Below, piece after piece: positions 7,067 through 9,177 of a stretch of 9,177 nt of DNA. The notes beneath the pieces are model-generated. The model made no database searches. It was not told the origin of the DNA and saw nothing but the letters and a program-made list of their open reading frames with translations. How positions within the stretch are numbered: position 1 is the first letter of the stretch; each line of letters begins with the position of its first letter. A program made the translations under genes and the position numbers. Source of the DNA: Woeseiaceae bacterium (GTDB lineage: Bacteria > Pseudomonadota > Gammaproteobacteria > Steroidobacterales > Woeseiaceae); contig JALHUQ010000435.1 in NCBI GenBank assembly GCA_022866645.1, forward strand, positions 1 through 9,177, in the 5' to 3' direction.

Positions 7067-8041
7067 TCATGGATTCTTTCCATCGTCAGGTTCCATGCCC
7101 TTCAGAAACTTGAACAGCTCGCTGTCTGTGGACAAAACGAGAGTCGTGTTTTCGGCGATGATGAACTTGTAAGACTGCAAGGTCCGTGTGAACTCATAGA
7201 ACGAAACAGCTTGCGGGCTTTGGTTATAGGCACTGGCATAGATTTCCGTCGCTTTCGCGTCGGCCACACCGCGGATCTCTTCGACCTGCCGGTACGCCTC
7301 GGATTCGATCTTGTTCAGGTCGCGGATACGATTGCCACGAATTCTGGCCGCTTCGCCGTTACCTTCCGACAGGAAGCGCTCGGCGATCTGACGCCGCTCG
7401 CTGATCATTCGATCGTAGATTTTCGGGCGGACGCTCTCGTTGTAATTGATTCGCTTGAAGCGGATGTCCAGCAGTTCGATACCGAATACCTCGACCTTCT
7501 CGGCTGCGGCAGCGAAAATTTCCTGCTCGACCAGCTTCCGCCCCTTCTGGATAGGCACGAGTGAACCCATGTCCTGTTTGCGCTCCGCTTCCGTCAGGAG
7601 CGCATCACGCAGTGGCACGCGATCCTTGGTAGTGCGAATGATCTCGATCAGCTCGTGCTTGGCCACTGCATTGCGCGTTTCGCTGCCGAGGATGTCGTCG
7701 AGGCGGGACTGGGCGCTGCGCTCATCGCGCAGCCTTAAGAAATACTGCAGCGGATCCGTGATCCGCCACCGGGCGAACAGATCGACCGAGATGTAAAGCT
7801 TGTCCTTGGTCGGCATGTCCGACGGATTACCATCCCATTCGAGCACACGTTGGTCAATCGAGTTCACCTGCTGGATGAAGGGGAGCTTGATTTTCAGACC
7901 GGCCGTGGTCACGGGTTCGCCGACCGGCTTTCCGAATTGGGTGATGATAATCTGCTCGACTTCGCTGACCGTGTAGATCGAACTGAAGAGGACAAACACG
8001 GCGACACCGAGTAGCGCCAGCAAGGCGGTCAGTTTATTCAT
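7067..8041 (-). CDS. hflC: HflC, SPFH/band-7 modulator of FtsH protease
   Basis: 324 residues (E. coli 334). HflC pairs with HflK in a large inner-membrane complex, facing the periplasm, that surrounds and moderates the membrane protease FtsH. The N-terminal helix (about 4-23) serves as anchor. The SPFH domain follows: V25-SEVEQIIITQFGKPV, AGLKIKLPFIQQV (47-59), and ISVDLFARWRITDP (84-97) in the position of the HflC family motif. The hallmark RMISERRQIAERFLSEGNGEA (211-231) lies at the start of a long coiled coil with EAYRQVEEIRGVADAKATEIYASAYN (248-273). The C-terminal part with FYEFTRTLQSYK (281-292) and LSTDSELFKFLK (303-314) is typical. Its ATG overlaps the hflK stop by ATGA (8038-8041), which points to translational coupling. 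It is the last gene before a convergent neighbour. Confidence 0.96.
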   Translation of the reverse strand: MNKLTALLALLGVAVFVLFSSIYTVSEVEQIIITQFGKPVGEPVTTAGLKIKLPFIQQVNSIDQRVLEWDGNPSDMPTKDKLYISVDLFARWRITDPLQYFLRLRDERSAQSRLDDILGSETRNAVAKHELIEIIRTTKDRVPLRDALLTEAERKQDMGSLVPIQKGRKLVEQEIFAAAAEKVEVFGIELLDIRFKRINYNESVRPKIYDRMISERRQIAERFLSEGNGEAARIRGNRIRDLNKIESEAYRQVEEIRGVADAKATEIYASAYNQSPQAVSFYEFTRTLQSYKFIIAENTTLVLSTDSELFKFLKGMEPDDGKNP

Positions 8042-9090
8042 GGTCGTTCACCGTTTTGAGTATCGAGATTGAGCAGTGGCAGGATATTTCGCGTCTCGTC
8101 GTCGACGATGATCTTCGAGCGGATACCGGGTAGGACCTCCTGCATCGTTTCGACATAGATGCGGCGGCGCGTAACTTGCGGAGCCTTCAGATATTCTGTC
8201 AGCAGTGCGTTGAACCGGGCGACATCGCCTTCCGCTTCGTTGATGCGTTTCAGGCGGTAACCGTCAGCCTCACGAATCCGCTGATCCTTCTCGCCCTCGG
8301 CCAGTGGAATCACCTTGTTATATTCGCGCCGGGCTTCGTTAATCAGTTTCTCTTTTTCCTGTTGCGCCTGGTTGACCTCGTTGAACGACTCCTGCACCGG
8401 TTTCGGAGGATTGATGTTCTTGAGCTGCACCTGGTCGATGTTGATGCCCATCTCGTATTTCGTCGACAAAGCCTGCATCTTGACGAGCGCTTCCGATTCG
8501 ATCTCCTGGCGCCCGATGGTAATCACCTCGTCCACTGTGCGGTCACCGACAACTTCTCGCATGACTGACTCGGAGACGTAGCGCAGCGTTGCTCTCGGCT
8601 CCCGAACTTCAAACAGATATTTTGTCGGGTCTGCAATTCGGTATTGAACGACCCATTCCACAAGCGCGGCATTGAGATCGCCCGTCACCATCTCTGTTTC
8701 GCGCTTGCCGTCGACGGGACTTTGGTAGGGGTCGGTTGCACCCGGCGTTGTGAATCCGAATTCCTGCTTCAACTGCCGTTTGACCGGCACGATCGTTGCG
8801 ATATCGATGCCAAGGGGGAACTTGAAATGCAGGCCGGGTTGGACCTCCTTCAGGTATTTGCCGAAGCGCTGCACCACCGCTACCGAGTCACTTGGCACCG
8901 TGTAGTACGCGGTCCAGGCACCGAACAGAAATAACGCTATCGGGATTATCACAATGCCGCTGAATGGACCGCCGGACAGGATCCGCTTCAGTCCATCCTG
9001 GCCCTGACCAATTAATTGCTCCAGCTCGGAGCCTGGACGGTTGCCGCCTCGTGAAGCCGATTGACCGTTGTTACCGTTATTCCATGCCAT
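8038..9090 (-). CDS. hflK: HflK, SPFH/band-7 modulator of FtsH protease
   Basis: 350 residues; partner of HflC in the FtsH-regulating complex. It starts MAWNNGNNGQ, as in enterobacterial HflK. The hydrophilic N-terminal tail is shorter than in E. coli (419 aa in total) and lacks its long glycine-rich stretch and its Ser/Gln-rich C-terminal tail. One transmembrane helix (about 44-63) is followed by the SPFH domain: SVAVVQRFGKY (69-79), VQPGLHFKFP (83-92), VQYRIADPTKYLFEV (148-162) and MGINIDQVQLKNINPP (214-229). A long coiled coil with QQEKEKLINEARREYNKV (243-260) and ADGYRLKRINEAEGDVARF (275-293) leads to RRRIYVETMQEVLPG (308-322). Compared with E. coli it has an insertion around 108-137 (KQEFGFTTPG...). 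The ATG at 9090 has GAG 8 nt upstream. It is first in the hflK-hflC pair; hflX or hfq are not visible, since only 87 nt remain upstream. Confidence 0.95.
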   Translation of the reverse strand: MAWNNGNNGQSASRGGNRPGSELEQLIGQGQDGLKRILSGGPFSGIVIIPIALFLFGAWTAYYTVPSDSVAVVQRFGKYLKEVQPGLHFKFPLGIDIATIVPVKRQLKQEFGFTTPGATDPYQSPVDGKRETEMVTGDLNAALVEWVVQYRIADPTKYLFEVREPRATLRYVSESVMREVVGDRTVDEVITIGRQEIESEALVKMQALSTKYEMGINIDQVQLKNINPPKPVQESFNEVNQAQQEKEKLINEARREYNKVIPLAEGEKDQRIREADGYRLKRINEAEGDVARFNALLTEYLKAPQVTRRRIYVETMQEVLPGIRSKIIVDDETRNILPLLNLDTQNGERP

Positions 9091-9138
9091 CCATTTATCT
9101 CGTCTTTGGTTTGGTTTTTCGAGGGCCGGTTAGCCTGT

Positions 9139-9172
9139 TAACTATATTTCGTTAGTTACCTTGAATAGTCAA
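9139..9172 (-). promoter_or_regulatory. Possible promoter and dyad upstream of hflK
   Basis: Read on the minus strand, TTGACT (9167-9172) agrees with five of six bases of a sigma-70 -35 box, and TATAGT (9141-9146) with five of six of a -10 box. The 20-nt spacer, however, is longer than the usual 16-18. A 6-bp inverted repeat, TAACTA-N8-TAGTTA (9139-9144 and 9153-9158), overlaps the -10 region and could be an operator or an AT-rich coincidence. All three minus-strand frames close between 9153 and the window edge, so no upstream gene reads through this stretch into hflK. Confidence 0.3.
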
Positions 9173-9177
9173 GTGCA

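Noticed and set aside
1..9177. CRISPR array, tRNA, rRNA, insertion sequence, prophage or defence genes
   Set aside because: I saw no direct repeat series, no tRNA-like cloverleaf, and no transposase, integrase or defence-family protein in any frame.

Overview
The window looks like a chromosomal segment of a GC-rich gammaproteobacterium, perhaps a free-living marine one. The pointers are an hflK-hflC operon with the enterobacterial-type MAWN...GNNGQ start of HflK, a guanine deaminase very close to the E. coli type, a CurA-like MDR reductase, a PHA-system small protein and a membrane-anchored SUMF1/hydrolase fusion. The assignment to a class is an inference from protein similarity recalled from memory; no RNA gene or ribosomal marker is present to settle it.

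Layout. Positions 1-3114 (minus strand) hold a compact three-gene run. It reads, in transcription order, a CurA/leukotriene-B4-dehydrogenase-type NADP-dependent oxidoreductase, guanine deaminase (guaD) and a CocE/NonD-type lipoprotein hydrolase cut by the left window edge. The gaps are 8 and 28 nt, so they are probably one operon. Across a 194-bp divergent spacer lies a plus-strand six-helix voltage-gated potassium channel-like protein with a C-terminal four-cysteine zinc ribbon (3309-4082). Converging on it is a small PHA_gran_rgn-type protein (4134-4403, minus). An unlisted 50-codon lipoprotein-like frame (4394-4546, minus) may overlap its start.

Positions 4673-6958 (plus) encode a 761-residue protein. 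It has three predicted membrane helices, a PEGA-like domain, a SUMF1/FGE-like domain without the catalytic cysteine pair, and a dienelactone-hydrolase-like alpha/beta hydrolase with a complete candidate triad. It is followed by a likely intrinsic terminator. The right end (7067-9090, minus) is hflC preceded by hflK, overlapping by ATGA. These are the SPFH partners of the FtsH protease, and HflK belongs to a divergent-looking form with an insertion in the SPFH domain.

No mobile element, CRISPR array, tRNA or rRNA is visible. The most unusual items are the multidomain 761-residue protein, the channel with a zinc ribbon, and the possible small lipoprotein gene coupled to the PHA-type gene. I see no clear evidence of a wholly new multi-gene system; most of the window is ordinary chromosomal content.
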